From VRUE01 sp036276735 (GTDB lineage: Bacteria; Actinomycetota; Thermoleophilia; Solirubrobacterales; 70-9): a stretch of DNA of 64,000 bases. Each line of letters opens with the position of its first letter. Position 1 is the stretch's first letter. Positions 1 through 8,129 of the stretch are shown here, piece after piece. A program made the position numbers and the translations under genes. The notes under the pieces were generated by a model. It worked only from the letters and a program-made list of their open reading frames with translations, ran no database searches and was not told where the DNA came from. The stretch covers positions 1 through 64,000 of the forward strand of contig DASUOH010000039.1 in NCBI GenBank assembly GCA_036276735.1. The letters are read 5' to 3'.

Positions 1-119
1 GCACCCTTCGCGGCCTGCGGGCCCGCATCGCCAGCCGCCTCCTGGCGCTCGCTGCGGCAATCTCACTCAACCACCAGCTCGGGCGCCCTTCGCGAACGCT
101 GGTCGACTACGTGGCCTGA
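1..119 (+). mobile_element. 3' end of a probable transposase gene (cut by window edge)
   Basis: The frame starting at base 3 is open to a TGA at 117-119. It encodes about 38 residues ending in RIASRLLALAAAISLNH and LVDYVA. A short arginine/alanine-rich helix followed by an 'xLNHQLGRPxR' tail resembles the C-terminus of IS982/IS4-type DDE transposases. No catalytic residue lies inside the window and no terminal inverted repeat was recognised in the bases that follow. It could be a live element or a remnant. The family call rests on the tail only. Confidence 0.45.
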
Positions 120-136
120 GCCGTGGAACTACTCAT

Positions 137-1021
137 CTAGATTCCGACCGGCCCGCTGCGCGTCAGCCGGATCTTGCGCGGCAGCTCGGCCAGGAGCGGC
201 TCCAATCGCTCGACGACTTCGCCGCTGCTCGGCCGTGCCGCTGGGTCGGGATCGAGGAGCTCGACGATCAGCAGGCGCAGCTCCTCGGGGACATCTGCGG
301 GCAGCGGACGAGGCGGCTCGACCAGCTGCGGGAAGCGCTCGGGTCCCTCGTCGCCGTCGCGGCGCGGGAAGGGCTTTTCGCCCGACACCGCGTGGAAGAG
401 CGTCGCGCCGAGCCCCCAGGCGTCGGCGGGCGGACCGATCCGCTGGCCCTCCGACTCCCCGACGCACTGCTCGGGTGGCATGTAGGGGTCGGTGCCGATC
501 GGGCCCTTGGTGCTCGCCGCCCGCTCGACCGTGCGGGCGATGCTGAGGTCGATCAGCCGCGGTGGCACGCCCATGACGATGTTGTCGGGCTTGACGTCGA
601 GGTGGACGTAGCCGCGGTTGGCCATGTACTGGAGCGCCCCGGCGACGTTGGCGGCGAGCGGCAGCAGCTGCGCCAGCGGGATGGCGCCATCGCGCCTGAT
701 TAGCCGCCGCAGCGACGGCCCCCCCAGGTGCTCGATCAGCACGTGGGGATGCGGCCCGTCGAGCACTGCGTCGAAGCCGCGCACGAGCGAGGGGTGGGCG
801 AGCTCGGCCAGCACCTCTGCCTCGCGCCCGAGGTCTCGCAATGCCTTCTCGTCAGCGGCCTGGTCGGGGCGGAGGATCTTCGCGACGCCGAGCGCGTAGA
901 GGGAGTCGTCCCAGACGAGGCAGACCTCGTAGCGGTTGCCGCCGCCGAGCGCCTTCAGCACCGAGCGGCCGGCGTGGATCTCATCGCCCTCCTGGAAATC
1001 CCAGCTCGCGTAGTCGCCCAC
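137..1021 (-). CDS. Cytosolic Ser/Thr protein kinase (Hanks type)
   Basis: A protein kinase domain fills the whole 294-residue product. Numbered from the GTG at 1021, there is a glycine-rich loop (GGGNRYEV, about 26-33), an ATP-anchoring lysine in VAKIL (about 48), the catalytic loop HLDVKPDN (about 140-147), a DLS in place of DFG (about 158) and a PPE in place of APE. No transmembrane segment, PASTA repeat or other sensor follows, so it should act in the cytoplasm on unknown substrates. An ATG at 1105 would overlap the divergent gene at 1069. The GTG is preferred because TACGCT sits 7 nt before it. Confidence 0.85.
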   Translation of the reverse strand: MGDYASWDFQEGDEIHAGRSVLKALGGGNRYEVCLVWDDSLYALGVAKILRPDQAADEKALRDLGREAEVLAELAHPSLVRGFDAVLDGPHPHVLIEHLGGPSLRRLIRRDGAIPLAQLLPLAANVAGALQYMANRGYVHLDVKPDNIVMGVPPRLIDLSIARTVERAASTKGPIGTDPYMPPEQCVGESEGQRIGPPADAWGLGATLFHAVSGEKPFPRRDGDEGPERFPQLVEPPRPLPADVPEELRLLIVELLDPDPAARPSSGEVVERLEPLLAELPRKIRLTRSGPVGI

Positions 1022-1028
1022 GGGGCAA

Positions 1029-1034
1029 AGCGTA
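1029..1034 (-). promoter_or_regulatory. -10-like hexamer TACGCT for the kinase gene
   Basis: Read on the minus strand, TACGCT ends 7 nt before the GTG at 1021, with no ribosome binding site between them. This fits a leaderless start. Confidence 0.4.
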
Positions 1035-1053
1035 GGGGGATGCGGCGCTCGGT

Positions 1054-1059
1054 TAGCAT
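1054..1059 (+). promoter_or_regulatory. -10-like hexamer TAGCAT for the SCP2-like gene
   Basis: TAGCAT ends 9 nt before the ATG at 1069. No Shine-Dalgarno sequence is seen. It is divergent from the kinase promoter 20 bp away. Confidence 0.45.
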
Positions 1060-1068
1060 CGAGCACCG

Positions 1069-1434
1069 ATGGCAGGCGACACCAAGGCGTTGATCGAGAC
1101 GGCAATCACGCGGTTCCAGGCCGAAGTGCCCGCGCTGCAGAAACTGAAGCTCGTCTTCGGCCTCGAGTTGAAGGGGAGGGGGGACGTGCAGCTCTACAGG
1201 GTCGAGCTGCCGGGACCGAAGATCAGCAAGGACCTCGCTCAGGACGAGCGCATCTTGGTCCAGATCGACCGCCCCCAGTTCAACGAGCTGGCCGAGCGAG
1301 GGACGATCAAGAGCTACCGCAAGGCCTATGAGACCGGCCACATCAAGGCGACGGGGGACTCCAACGTGCGCAAGCTGATCGGCCAGGTGGTCGAACGCCA
1401 GGAGGAACGGGCGCGGCTGAAGAAAGCCCACTGA
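1069..1434 (+). CDS. SCP2-like sterol-carrier-fold protein
   Basis: A 121-residue soluble protein. The second half (ILVQIDRPQFNELAERG, then SYRKAYETGHIKATGD) follows the pattern of SCP2-type lipid-binding domains, in which a helix before 'G-x-I/V-x-x-x-G-D' closes the hydrophobic tunnel. The tail is basic and helical. A role in binding lipids or acyl-CoA is the family expectation; the ligand is unknown. Only one base separates its stop from the next gene, so the two are probably co-transcribed. The family call is moderate because the N-terminal half shows little. Confidence 0.55.
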   Translation: MAGDTKALIETAITRFQAEVPALQKLKLVFGLELKGRGDVQLYRVELPGPKISKDLAQDERILVQIDRPQFNELAERGTIKSYRKAYETGHIKATGDSNVRKLIGQVVERQEERARLKKAH

Positions 1435-1435
1435 G

Positions 1436-2503
1436 ATGGGGACGGCGATCGAGTGGGTTGCCGATCCAGACGGCTTCGCGGCGCTGGCGCCGGACTGGGA
1501 CCGGCTGCTGCCCGAGGACGCCCGACCCTTCGACCTGCACTGCTGGTACATGGCCTGGTGGCAGGCGTTCGGCGCGGGGCGGGAGCCGGCGATCTGCATT
1601 GCGCGCCGCGGCGGCGAGCTGGTCGGGGCGATGCCCTTGGTCCGTGACGGTCGACGGCTGGGCGCGATGGCGAACACGCACTCGCCCGTCTTCAGGCCGC
1701 TGGCGCGCGATGGCGAGGCCCGTGAGCAGCTGATCGGGGCGGTGCTCGCTGACGGTGCCGCCGAGTTGACCCTGACCGCGCTCCCAGACGGCGACCCCTC
1801 GGTCGAGCGGCTGCGCATCGACGCGGCACCGATGCGGGCTGCTTTCGAGGCAGGGCAGGTCTCGCCGATCGTCGAGACGAGCGGCGAGTTCGAGGAGTGG
1901 CGCAAGCGGAGCAAGCGCCGCTGGGGGGCGCCACTCGAGCGCTTCCGGCGCAAGATGGGTCGCGACCACGAGGCCGAGCTCTCGATCGTCGAGCCGCCTG
2001 CGGATCTCGAGACCGAGCTGGAGGACGGGTTTCGTGTCGAGGCGAGCGGCTGGAAGGGCGCCCAGGGCACGGCGATCCTCTCGACGCCCGAGACGCACGC
2101 TTTCTACGGCTCGATCGCGCGGGAGTTCCACGCTCGCGACGAGCTGCGTTTGAGCAGTATCGTCCTCGACGGGCAGACCGCGGCATTTGACCTCTGCCTG
2201 CTCCACCGCGGGCGGCTCTACCTGCTCAAGACCGGATTCGACGAGAGCTTCCGGCGCCTCGCCCCGGGCCTGGTGATGCGGCTCTCCATAGTCGAACGCT
2301 GTTTCGAGCTTGGGCTAGACGCTCACGAGCTGCTCGGCGACGACAGCGAGTGGAAGCGCAAGTTCGCCACCGGCGAGCGGCGGCACGTCGGGCTGCGAGC
2401 CTATTCGCACACTCCCCTCGGATTCGCCCGTCGCGCTTATCGCAGCGGACTGCGGCCCCGCCTTCGGGACGCCTACCGCAGGCTCGGGCCGCGGCGCCGC
2501 TGA
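1436..2503 (+). CDS. CelD/BcsL-type GNAT acyltransferase
   Basis: A 355-residue protein with the double-GNAT layout of the CelD family (Acetyltransf_6). The N-terminal motif FDLHCWYMAWWQAFG is typical, and the C-terminal half (KRRWGAPLERFRRKMGRD, later FDLCLLHRGRLYLLKTG) matches the second GNAT lobe. Such enzymes acylate sugars or cell-envelope polymers, often next to exopolysaccharide genes, and a large polysaccharide locus begins 0.6 kb downstream. The C-terminus is very arginine-rich. The start lies 1 nt after the upstream stop. Two related genes occur at 3070-4158 and 28171-29247. The substrate is not readable from sequence. Confidence 0.75.
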   Translation: MGTAIEWVADPDGFAALAPDWDRLLPEDARPFDLHCWYMAWWQAFGAGREPAICIARRGGELVGAMPLVRDGRRLGAMANTHSPVFRPLARDGEAREQLIGAVLADGAAELTLTALPDGDPSVERLRIDAAPMRAAFEAGQVSPIVETSGEFEEWRKRSKRRWGAPLERFRRKMGRDHEAELSIVEPPADLETELEDGFRVEASGWKGAQGTAILSTPETHAFYGSIAREFHARDELRLSSIVLDGQTAAFDLCLLHRGRLYLLKTGFDESFRRLAPGLVMRLSIVERCFELGLDAHELLGDDSEWKRKFATGERRHVGLRAYSHTPLGFARRAYRSGLRPRLRDAYRRLGPRRR

Positions 2504-2517
2504 GACCCGCATCCGGC

Positions 2518-2523
2518 TAGCAT
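2518..2523 (+). promoter_or_regulatory. -10-like hexamer TAGCAT with a short leader for the MaoC gene
   Basis: TAGCAT lies 34 nt before the ATG at 2558. The leader contains GAGAGGAG, a ribosome binding site, so this gene is leadered, unlike many neighbours. Confidence 0.4.
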
Positions 2524-2557
2524 CCCGCGCCGCAACCGAGAGGAGACAGACGCACCG

Positions 2558-3073
2558 ATGACCGAGCAGAGGTACGAGTTGACCACCGATCAGGCCGAGC
2601 GCGAGGCCTCGGGCGCCCACAGCTACGGGCGCTATCTCGAGGAGTTCGAGGTCGGCGCGGTCTACAAGCATTGGCCCGCGAAGACCGTGACCGAGGCGGA
2701 TGACCACCTCTTCTGCCTGGTTACGATGAACCACCACCCACTGCACATAAACGACGTCTACGCGCAGCAATCCCAGCAGGGCCGCAACGTCGTCGTTGGG
2801 CCGCTCGTCTACTCGCTCGCCCTCGGCATGTCCGTTTCGGATGTCTCGGGCAAGGCAATCGCGAACCTGGCGACCGAAGAGCTGAGCCACCCAAACCCGG
2901 TCTTCCACGGGGACACCCTCTTCTGCGAGACCGAGGTTCTCGACGTCAAGCCATCGAAATCGAAGCCCGACCGCGGCGTCGTCAAAGTTCACACCCGGGT
3001 TCTCAACCAGGACGGCGTCCTCGTCGCTGAGTTCAAGCGGCTCGTTCTCGTGCCGCGACGCGAACCGGGCTAG
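2558..3073 (+). CDS. MaoC-like hydratase (possible mesaconyl-CoA/methylmalyl-CoA hydratase)
   Basis: A 171-residue single hot-dog protein of the MaoC family. A hydratase-type segment is visible: TVTEADDHLFCLVTMNHHPLH followed by NVVVGPLVYSLALGMSV, where the D/H of the 'D-x-x-P/H-x-H' motif provides catalysis. The 'FEVGAVYKHWPAKTVTEAD' opening and the 'NHHPLHIN' loop are the style of mesaconyl-CoA hydratases and related beta-hydroxyacyl-CoA dehydratases. Ethylmalonyl-CoA mutase and crotonyl-CoA carboxylase/reductase occur 17-21 kb away, so a role in the ethylmalonyl-CoA pathway is plausible but not shown. It has its own ribosome binding site and overlaps the convergent gene by 4 bp. Confidence 0.7.
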   Translation: MTEQRYELTTDQAEREASGAHSYGRYLEEFEVGAVYKHWPAKTVTEADDHLFCLVTMNHHPLHINDVYAQQSQQGRNVVVGPLVYSLALGMSVSDVSGKAIANLATEELSHPNPVFHGDTLFCETEVLDVKPSKSKPDRGVVKVHTRVLNQDGVLVAEFKRLVLVPRREPG

Positions 3074-4158
3074 CCAGCGCCACGTCGCATCGCCGCGGTG
3101 ATGCGACGGCGCAGGGGCGGCCAGCGAAGGGCAACAGAGCCTCCGCCCGCGAGGGCCGCCGCGAAGCCGCCCCGGGTGACGACCTGGGTCTGCAAACCCT
3201 CGTCACCGCTTGCGAAGCGATCCTTGTAGGGCTCGTCGCCACGCAGGAAGGCGTAGCGCTCGAGCCCGTCGTCGAAAGCCGCCCGCATCGTCCGGGTCAG
3301 CATCAGGAAGCCAACCGAGTGGCGGTCGAAGCGCCGGTCGCGGCCCGACTGGTAGAACGATTCGGTTCCCTCGAAGCGGAATCCGTACCAGGCGGCGGCC
3401 GGTTCGCGATCGACCTCCATCGTCCAAAGTCGAAGCCAGCCGCGCTCCAGCAGGGCCGCGGTGAGCTCGCGGTGAAAAGCGACGCTCGAATCCCTGGCGA
3501 AGTTGCTCCGTTCGCCCCAGCGGTCGACGTGCAGCCGCAGCAGGATCTCCATGTCGTTCCCGAGCCCCGCGGGGTTCTCACACAGCCTGTAAGTCACGCG
3601 GTGGTCTCGCTCCAGCTTGCGGGCGCTGCGACGCAGCTTTTCGCGAACGTTGCGGCTTCGCGTCGATACGTACTCCTCCCAGGTCCGTCCCTCTATGTCG
3701 AGGCGCGGATTCGCATCGCGTTGCAGGACGCGGCCGCCGAGCGCAGTCGGCAGCGCCTCGCCGGCGAGGCGCTCGGCAAGCAGCAGGCGAGGCCCGTCTG
3801 CGGCGTCGAGCGCCTCGCGCAGCGCCCGGCCGGCGAGGACCCGGTCGGCCGGATCGCAGACCGGGCCGAGGACGTCGCCAGGGCCGTGCCCGATCAACCG
3901 CAGGACGCGCAACGGTCCTCGCCTCTCCTCATGGAGCGGCAGGATCGCGAAGGGGCGATCGTCAACCCGGCATTCGAAGAGCGAGGCCTCGCTGCTGCCG
4001 CCGAAGTGACGCCACCACACCCGCGCCCACTCGGGCGTGGCGAAGATGTTCCCCGAGCGCGCCGCGAGGTCTGACCAGAGGGCCCACCTGCTGTCCAGGT
4101 CGGAGAACGGCACGAGCTCGATCTCTTCTGGCTGTCGTGGCTGCATGTCCGCTTGCAT
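3070..4158 (-). CDS. CelD-type GNAT acyltransferase of the polysaccharide locus
   Basis: A 362-residue double-GNAT protein. The N-terminal signature NIFATPEWARVWWRHFGG and the second-lobe segments RNVREKLRRSARKLERD and AAWYGFRFEGTESFYQSGRD are typical of the CelD/BcsL family. It forms the left edge of the exopolysaccharide region, so acylation of a sugar residue or carrier-linked repeat unit is likely by context. An alternative in-frame ATG lies 12 nt downstream at 4146. The C-terminus is arginine-rich. It is divergent from the ATP-grasp gene and convergent with the MaoC gene. Confidence 0.75.
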   Translation of the reverse strand: MQADMQPRQPEEIELVPFSDLDSRWALWSDLAARSGNIFATPEWARVWWRHFGGSSEASLFECRVDDRPFAILPLHEERRGPLRVLRLIGHGPGDVLGPVCDPADRVLAGRALREALDAADGPRLLLAERLAGEALPTALGGRVLQRDANPRLDIEGRTWEEYVSTRSRNVREKLRRSARKLERDHRVTYRLCENPAGLGNDMEILLRLHVDRWGERSNFARDSSVAFHRELTAALLERGWLRLWTMEVDREPAAAWYGFRFEGTESFYQSGRDRRFDRHSVGFLMLTRTMRAAFDDGLERYAFLRGDEPYKDRFASGDEGLQTQVVTRGGFAAALAGGGSVALRWPPLRRRITAAMRRGAG

Positions 4159-4197
4159 CGCGCGATCGAGTCGTCAGGTGCGCGACGACCGCCAGGC

Positions 4198-4203
4198 TAG
4201 TAT
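4198..4203 (+). promoter_or_regulatory. -10-like hexamer TAGTAT for the ATP-grasp gene
   Basis: TAGTAT lies 8 nt before an in-frame TTG (4212) and about 86 nt before the preferred GTG (4290). It would set the transcript start near 4210. Confidence 0.35.
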
Positions 4204-4289
4204 CCCGCCGGTTGACCCGGAAGAGCCGAGAGATCGGCGATCGAGCCTACACGCCGACCGGCGCGCGGCCACGCGAAGCCGCACAGGGC

Positions 4290-5495
4290 GTGGAAAGGCT
4301 GCGAGCAGGGCGCCGCGAGGACAAGCCGCCGGCGGTCGTCCTCGGCGGGGTCGGCGGTGCGCTGTCGGTAACCCGCAGCCTCTCGCGACACGGAGTGAGG
4401 GTCTACGCGCTCGCGGATCGACTCTCCCTCGTGCGCGCCTCGCGGCATTGCGCCCAGTTCGTGGACCTTGGCTCCGACGAGGACATACAGGACCGCTGGC
4501 TCGAATGGCTCGAGACCGGACCTCGCGGCGCCGTGGTGCTCCCGGTGGGAGACGATGGGCTGGAGCTTGTGGCGCGCCACCGACCGGCCCTGGAGTCCAT
4601 GGGCTACATACCGATCGACGGCGACGGCGACTTGATGCTGGGCCTGCTCGACAAGCAGCGGACCCATGAAGTCGCCCTTGCCGCCGGGATTCCGGCGCCG
4701 GCGACGATGCCGGCCTCCGACGCCGACGCCGACGCGGTCGCCGCCAGGATCGGCTTCCCCTGCGCGCTGAAGCCGGTGCACTCTCACCTCTTCTCGAGGC
4801 ACTTCAGGGTGAAGCTGTTCGTTGCCGACGACCCCGCGCAGTTCGTCGAGATCCTAAGTCGCACCGACGCGCTGGGGATCGAGATGGTCGCCACCGAGAT
4901 CGTGCGGGGCAGCGACGATCGACACCATCAGCTCTACGCCTACATAGACCGCCGTGGCAAGCCCCTGTGCGCGCTCACCCTGCGAAAGGTGCGCCAGTAT
5001 CCGATCCACTTTGGGCTTGGGACCTACTTCGTGACCGACCGAAATCCCGAGGTCATGGAGGTCGGCTTGCGCTTCTGTGGCGAGATCGGCCTGCGTGGCT
5101 TGGCCAACGTCGAATTCAAGCGCGATTCACGGGACGGCAACCTCAAGCTGATCGAGTGCAACTACCGCTTTACTGCCCTCAACGAGCTGGTGAGGGTGGC
5201 TGGGCTCGATCTGGCGGTCATGACCTATGACTATCTCACCGGCAGGCAGGTGCCTCCGGTGCCGGAGTACCGGGCCGGGGCACGGTTCTGGAGGCCAATC
5301 GAGGACGCCCGCGCGGTGAGGGACTACCGTCGTGCCGGCGAGCTCGACTACGGCAGGCTGCTGACCAGCCTGCTCTACAGGAAAAAGCACTACTTCTTCG
5401 ACTGGGGAGATCCTGGCCCGACCTTCTTCAGCTTCTGGAAGAAGGTGAAAAACAGGAGTCGGGCTCTCTTCGGGAAGGTGGCGTCCCGGGCCTGA
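4290..5495 (+). CDS. ATP-grasp ligase of the polysaccharide locus
   Basis: An ATP-grasp enzyme of about 401 residues. A Rossmann-like first domain begins at PAVVLGGVGGALSVTRSL. The central domain has LLDKQRTHEVALAAGIPAP and GFPCALKPVHSHLFSRHF (nucleotide-binding lysine), and the catalytic metal-site segment reads GLANVEFKRD...KLIECNYRF (E and N ligands). This is the carboxylate-amine/carbamoyl-phosphate-synthase-like branch, which includes D-aspartate ligases. It probably attaches an amino acid or similar group to a carboxyl group, for example a uronic acid; that is inference from position. The start is uncertain: GTG 4290, TTG 4212 and an ATG at 4137 are all in frame, and the earliest overlaps the divergent gene. 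Confidence 0.7.
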   Translation: MERLRAGRREDKPPAVVLGGVGGALSVTRSLSRHGVRVYALADRLSLVRASRHCAQFVDLGSDEDIQDRWLEWLETGPRGAVVLPVGDDGLELVARHRPALESMGYIPIDGDGDLMLGLLDKQRTHEVALAAGIPAPATMPASDADADAVAARIGFPCALKPVHSHLFSRHFRVKLFVADDPAQFVEILSRTDALGIEMVATEIVRGSDDRHHQLYAYIDRRGKPLCALTLRKVRQYPIHFGLGTYFVTDRNPEVMEVGLRFCGEIGLRGLANVEFKRDSRDGNLKLIECNYRFTALNELVRVAGLDLAVMTYDYLTGRQVPPVPEYRAGARFWRPIEDARAVRDYRRAGELDYGRLLTSLLYRKKHYFFDWGDPGPTFFSFWKKVKNRSRALFGKVASRA

Positions 5496-5514
5496 CCGCA
5501 AGGCCGGGCGGGGG

Positions 5515-6552
5515 TCAACCGCTCGCGCGCATCGCGTCCAGCGCGGCGGCGATGAGTGGGGCGATTCGACTCGGCCGGTAGCGGTCGGCTATCTCGAGGC
5601 ACTCGCGCTCCTCGGCCTCTCCGTACGGCTGTTCGACCACCGACCTGAGCGCTGCGGACACGGCCTCGACCGAGGGCTCGACGAGGCGGCTGTACGAAGC
5701 GCCCGCGAGGACCTCCCTTGGCCCGAAGTCACAGTCGACCGAGACGACCGGCGTGCCGGCCGCCAGGCTCTCGACTAGGACGTTTCCGAACGACTCGACG
5801 ATCGAGGTGACCACCAGCGCCCGGTGACGTGCGTAGATCGGCCAAGGGTCGCGCTCGAAGGGCAGCAGCGTGACATCGGGCGCCGGGCTCCGCGCGGCCG
5901 CCCAGCGCTTGATCGCGGCATCGAGCGCTCCCTCGCCCAGCAGCGTCAGCGGCACGCCCGCCACTGCGGCGCTTTCGGCCGCGAGCATCGGATTCTTGAC
6001 TGGCACCAGTCTGCCGACGAAGAGGGCGCCGGCACGCTCACCGGACGGCTGGTCAAACGCCGCTTCGTCGGCGATGTTGGGGATGACGCGCCACTCTCCG
6101 CGTTTGCGAAGCCCCATGCGCTTGTGGCACTCGACGACACCCCGGCTGGGCGCCGACGCGAGTGCGGCGCGGTGGAATGCCACCCGAAACGCCGCTATCG
6201 GTATCCGCGAATTTTCGCGCAGCTTGTACGGCACCTTTCCGGTGACCACCATCCAGGGCCGGCGCAGGTTGGCGAAGGCGCAGCAAAGCGCCAGGAAGGG
6301 CTCGAAAGCGACGATCGCGTCGACCTCGCGGTCCAAACGCCGCAGCTGGCGGCCGACTGCGATGAAGTCGGTCGATCGTTGTTTGGGGACGTGGACGTGG
6401 CGAATGCCTGCGGACTCCAGCGGATGACCGTCCTTGCGTAAGGTGATCGCGGTCACCTCGTCGCCGCGATCTACGCATGCCTTTATCCAGAGCGCCGCTT
6501 GCCGCTCGGCGCCTCCCCCTTCGAAGGACTCGCTGATGAACCCTATTCGCAT
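5515..6552 (-). CDS. Glycosyltransferase family 4
   Basis: A 345-residue GT-B enzyme. The N-terminus MRIGFISESFEGGGAERQAA is the acceptor-domain start typical of GT4. The donor domain has ALFVGRLVPVKNPML and the nucleotide-sugar motif SIVESFGNVLVESLAAGTPVV, where the E...E pair grips the sugar nucleotide. It should add one sugar to the lipid-linked repeat unit at the cytoplasmic face. It is the last gene of a five-gene minus-strand operon starting at 12022 and lies 11 bp after the flippase stop. Confidence 0.88.
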   Translation of the reverse strand: MRIGFISESFEGGGAERQAALWIKACVDRGDEVTAITLRKDGHPLESAGIRHVHVPKQRSTDFIAVGRQLRRLDREVDAIVAFEPFLALCCAFANLRRPWMVVTGKVPYKLRENSRIPIAAFRVAFHRAALASAPSRGVVECHKRMGLRKRGEWRVIPNIADEAAFDQPSGERAGALFVGRLVPVKNPMLAAESAAVAGVPLTLLGEGALDAAIKRWAAARSPAPDVTLLPFERDPWPIYARHRALVVTSIVESFGNVLVESLAAGTPVVSVDCDFGPREVLAGASYSRLVEPSVEAVSAALRSVVEQPYGEAEERECLEIADRYRPSRIAPLIAAALDAMRASG

Positions 6553-6563
6553 CTAGCGCACTG

Positions 6564-8129
6564 TCAGACCGCGTCAGGCGCCGAGCGCTTAGATCTTGGG
6601 CGAGAGGTCTTCCGCATCTGGCCCAGCCGTTCCTGGACGCGTCCCCGCTCCTGGTTGGAAAGGATGTATCGCCAGGCAATCGGGAGGAACGCCGCGACGA
6701 CAACGACGACGTACGCGATCCGCAGCGGCGTCTCGGGGATCAGTGCGCCCAGGGCCAGCAGGAGCACGCCCGCGGCGGCCAGCCGGGCAACCTCGAAGAG
6801 CAGCGGCGTGCCGACGAGGTCCATGCGCCTGGCGAAGCCGTATAGCACGGCGGTGTCGGCGAGCGCGCGGATCGAGAAGGCGAGCGCGGCACCCTCGATG
6901 CCGTCGGCCTGGAGGAGAAGCCACAAGGCGCCGAGGTAGGACACCAACTCCACCGCCGCGATCTTAGTAATGATGTCCGGTCTTACGCTCTGGATGAGGG
7001 CGAAGGCGATGAAGCCAAGGCCGTTGATGAGCGCTCCTGCCGCGAGGATCTGGAGCACCGGGCCGCCCTGCTCGGCGAAGCTCTCGCTGATCCAGACGTC
7101 GAGAATCTCGTACGACAGCACGGAGGTGAACAGCGCAAGCGGGAACAGTCCCACGAAGGTCGCCCGCGCGCCACGGCTGCACAGCGCCTCCGTCCGAATT
7201 CGATCCCGCTTCACGTTCGCTGCAAAGCCGGGGAAGAGAACGTTGGCGAACGCCGTGGCGATCACCAGCATCTGCTTCGACGCTTCGTAGGGCGTCGCGT
7301 AGAACGCCACGGCGGTAGCGGTGAGGACCGTGCCGATCAAGAACCGGTCGATGGTGAGCATCGCGCCGATCACGACGGACGAGAGCGCCACCCAGCCGCC
7401 ATAGCCGAGCAACGAGCCGACGACGGCCCGATCGGCGCGGCGTTCCTCGACGAGCAGCGGGTCGACTCGGGTACACAGGTAGAGGTAGATCGCAGTGGCG
7501 CTGACGCGGCTCAGGCAGACAGCGGAGACCACGAGCGCCAGGTTCGTCGTGAACAGCGCGATCGCCACCGGTCCGAAGTAGGAGAGAAACGACAGAGGAA
7601 CCGCGACGCCGTTGGTCAGGTCGAAGCGCTGATGGGCTTCCAAATTGCCCGAGAGGGCCGTGCTCAGCAGCACGAAAGGGACGGTGCAGCCAAGCAGCAC
7701 GAAGGTCATCTGCGCCTCCTCGACGAGCCCGTCGGGGATCCCGAGAACGTTGTTGGTAAGGGTCCCCGAGAGGGCGACCACGATCCCTCCGACGAGGACG
7801 CCGATCGTCGCGAGCATCGCCACCGCGGTCCAGAAGAGCTTCGGGATCTCCTGCGGGCGACCGGCCCCAAGGCGGTCCGCGGTCACCTTGGTCAGCGCGC
7901 GACCGAGGCCGAGATCGAGCAGGCTGGCGTATCCGATAACCGCCCAGGCGAGTGCGAGCACGCCGAAGCGGGCCGTGCCGAGGCGATCCACCAGGATCGG
8001 CACCGCGAGCAGCCCCATCACCGCGATCGCGCCCTGCGCCCCGATGAAGATCAGCGCGTTCCGGATCAGCAGGAAGCCGCTGGCGAGCCGCGCCCGGACG
8101 GCGCCGCCGAGCTCGTGCTCTGAGCTCAT
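6564..8129 (-). CDS. Wzx-type polysaccharide flippase (MATE/MOP superfamily)
   Basis: A 521-residue integral membrane protein with about 12-14 hydrophobic helices spread along its length, starting with FLLIRNALIFIGAQGAIAV. The arrangement and the charged intracellular loops match oligosaccharide flippases of the MOP exporter superfamily. It should move undecaprenyl-linked repeat units across the membrane for the Wzy polymerase encoded two genes upstream. The start overlaps the stop of the GT2 gene by ATGA. The cytoplasmic tail is basic (KTSRPRSKRSAPDAV). Confidence 0.85.
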   Translation of the reverse strand: MSSEHELGGAVRARLASGFLLIRNALIFIGAQGAIAVMGLLAVPILVDRLGTARFGVLALAWAVIGYASLLDLGLGRALTKVTADRLGAGRPQEIPKLFWTAVAMLATIGVLVGGIVVALSGTLTNNVLGIPDGLVEEAQMTFVLLGCTVPFVLLSTALSGNLEAHQRFDLTNGVAVPLSFLSYFGPVAIALFTTNLALVVSAVCLSRVSATAIYLYLCTRVDPLLVEERRADRAVVGSLLGYGGWVALSSVVIGAMLTIDRFLIGTVLTATAVAFYATPYEASKQMLVIATAFANVLFPGFAANVKRDRIRTEALCSRGARATFVGLFPLALFTSVLSYEILDVWISESFAEQGGPVLQILAAGALINGLGFIAFALIQSVRPDIITKIAAVELVSYLGALWLLLQADGIEGAALAFSIRALADTAVLYGFARRMDLVGTPLLFEVARLAAAGVLLLALGALIPETPLRIAYVVVVVAAFLPIAWRYILSNQERGRVQERLGQMRKTSRPRSKRSAPDAV